64,000 bases of DNA from Paraliobacillus zengyii (GTDB lineage: Bacteria > Bacillota > Bacilli > Bacillales > Amphibacillaceae): assembly GCF_003268595.1 (NCBI RefSeq), contig NZ_CP029797.1, positions 3,617,501 to 3,681,500 of the forward strand. Direction: 5' to 3'. The notes under the pieces are model-generated. The model was given only the letters and a program-made list of their open reading frames with translations, made no database searches and was not told where the DNA came from. Of this stretch, positions 63,174 through 64,000 are shown one piece after another. A program made the position numbers and the translations under genes. Within the stretch, counting starts at the first letter, position 1. Every line of letters starts with the position of its first letter.

Positions 63174-63573
63174 TACAGCGAAAAGGTTAAAGAACTGTAC
63201 TTAACATTAGAAGGTTACGTAAGATTAGCAAGAAATATAGTGGATACTTTAGATTGCTCCTTCGGAGTTGCTGTAGACATCTCATCAATTCTAGAGCAAT
63301 TCAAAGATTATGTAAGACCTTTATTGCGAAGAGAAAAAGTTATTGATATAACATGATACCCACATATGGTTGAAGACGTTGAAATAGATCACATGGGACG
63401 GCTTTAATGATTGATCGTATCGTATCAACTACATAAGGAAATAACAAAAAAAATAGGCATTCTCCGTACAGGTAAGAGTGTTTGAAAATGACCTATCTAT
63501 TAGCATTGAACGTCTTGAATATGCCATTAATTTAGAGTCCAGTTTTGATACTCTTATTTGCACAGCCCCTTGA
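63174..63573 (+). pseudogene. Decayed protein-coding remnants
   Basis: A 61-codon stretch (63174-63356) reads YSEKVKELYLTLEGYVRLAR ... FKDYVRPLLRREKVIDIT. A second piece (63484-63573) reads ENDLSISIERLEYAINLESS then FDTLICTAP. Both look like real protein in composition but lack starts and are split by stops, so they are debris of one or two genes. Neither is identified. The 63050-63669 gap has no intact gene. Confidence 0.45.
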
Positions 63574-63669
63574 TTTGGTTTTTCTAAAAGGGGTTAAATT
63601 CCAAAAAAACTATAGATAGATACTAGAAGAGTGTGTATTTTCTATAGGTACCATTTAGTGATAACTTTC

Positions 63670-64000
63670 TTATTTATTTTTTATGTAGATAACTTTTGAC
63701 TCATTTATTAATTTCTGGGTTATTGATAAATTCCAGGCCCGTACTCTACTATGCCATTTTCTTTTATTCAAAAACTCGTCCCATGTCAATTCAATTATTT
63801 TATCTAATAAGTAATCCCCATTAAATACCACTATTATTACATACTCAAATTTTTTCTGATCAGGTTCAGCCGAATTTGGTTCATTCAATCCATAAAACAC
63901 ACCTGTAGTTTTACCCGTAGTCGACTTTATGCTATATCTTTCTCCATTTATACTAATAGCATCAATATTTTGAGTACCAATTGGTGCAAATTGCAATTTG
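63670..64000 (-). CDS. Restriction-endonuclease-like protein, C-terminal part (N-terminus outside window)
   Basis: About 110 residues of a protein that continues past the right edge. The strand RYSIKSTTGKTTGVFYGLNE has a conserved E/D-x-K type metal site (ERYSIKS), then KFEYVIIVVFNGDYLLDKII and RAWNLSITQKLI. This matches the DUF6998-type nuclease-like domain often found beside cytosine methyltransferases. The name is from pattern memory and should be treated as provisional. Confidence 0.65.
   Translation of the reverse strand, partial: KLQFAPIGTQNIDAISINGERYSIKSTTGKTTGVFYGLNEPNSAEPDQKKFEYVIIVVFNGDYLLDKIIELTWDEFLNKRKWHSRVRAWNLSITQKLINESKVIYIKNK

Overview
The window reads as the chromosome of a low-GC, Gram-positive, endospore-former-type bacterium (Bacillaceae; an Oceanobacillus, Virgibacillus or Gracilibacillus relative is my inference). 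The supporting signs are strong AGGAGG ribosome binding sites, TTG and GTG starts, a LicT-type antiterminator site, cre sites, a pbuE-type adenine riboswitch, a GbsR/OpuAC osmoprotectant pair and an LPDTA (sortase-D-type) wall-anchored protein. I see no rRNA, tRNA or CRISPR array.

Positions 1-42.3 kb are ordinary chromosome made of small transport and metabolism modules. (1) Beta-glucoside use: PTS EIIBC (cut by the window edge) behind a cre-overlapped promoter and a RAT/terminator, a GH1 6-phospho-beta-glucosidase whose end is frameshifted in an AAAG tract, and a divergent RpiR regulator. (2) Malate:quinone oxidoreductase. (3) An MMPL/RND exporter with a secreted heptad-repeat partner and a TetR regulator. 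(4) Small nucleotide and acetyl-transfer enzymes. (5) A Fur-controlled siderophore ABC importer. (6) A wall-anchored esterase, VanZ, a permease and DoxX. (7) OpuAC with GbsR. (8) A secreted PL1 pectate lyase. (9) ArsR+MFS, MerR+NTN-hydrolase, and a Gfo/Idh dehydrogenase. (10) A mannose-family PTS with DUF956. (11) SDR, TauE, and a two-component system with an ABC exporter. (12) PbuE under an adenine riboswitch.

From about 42.4 kb to the right edge the character changes to an integrated mobile element or defence island, almost all on the minus strand up to 56.5 kb. It holds a large serine recombinase, an overlapping recombinase-like protein that has lost its catalytic residues, a 37-residue ORF, an SF3 (P4/D5-type) replication helicase, several small unknown proteins, a DUF960-like protein and RadC. 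This gene set resembles staphylococcal SCC elements in type, though the helicase is of another class. The cargo is two tandem cytosine-5 DNA methyltransferases, a membrane-anchored dUTPase/dCTP-deaminase-fold protein, a Nudix enzyme, a lone PD-(D/E)XK nuclease-like protein, an HNH endonuclease and a second nuclease-like protein cut by the edge. A nucleotidyltransferase/partner pair sits on the left flank. Decayed genes (a serine-recombinase pseudogene at 59.3-59.9 kb and ORF debris at 63.2-63.6 kb) and a diverged interspersed repeat family show repeated insertion and decay here.

The best candidates for undescribed biology are the catalytically dead recombinase partner, the nucleotidyltransferase pair at 42.6-44.1 kb, and the membrane-anchored dCTP-deaminase-like protein next to a Nudix gene. 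Functions there are inference from motifs only.
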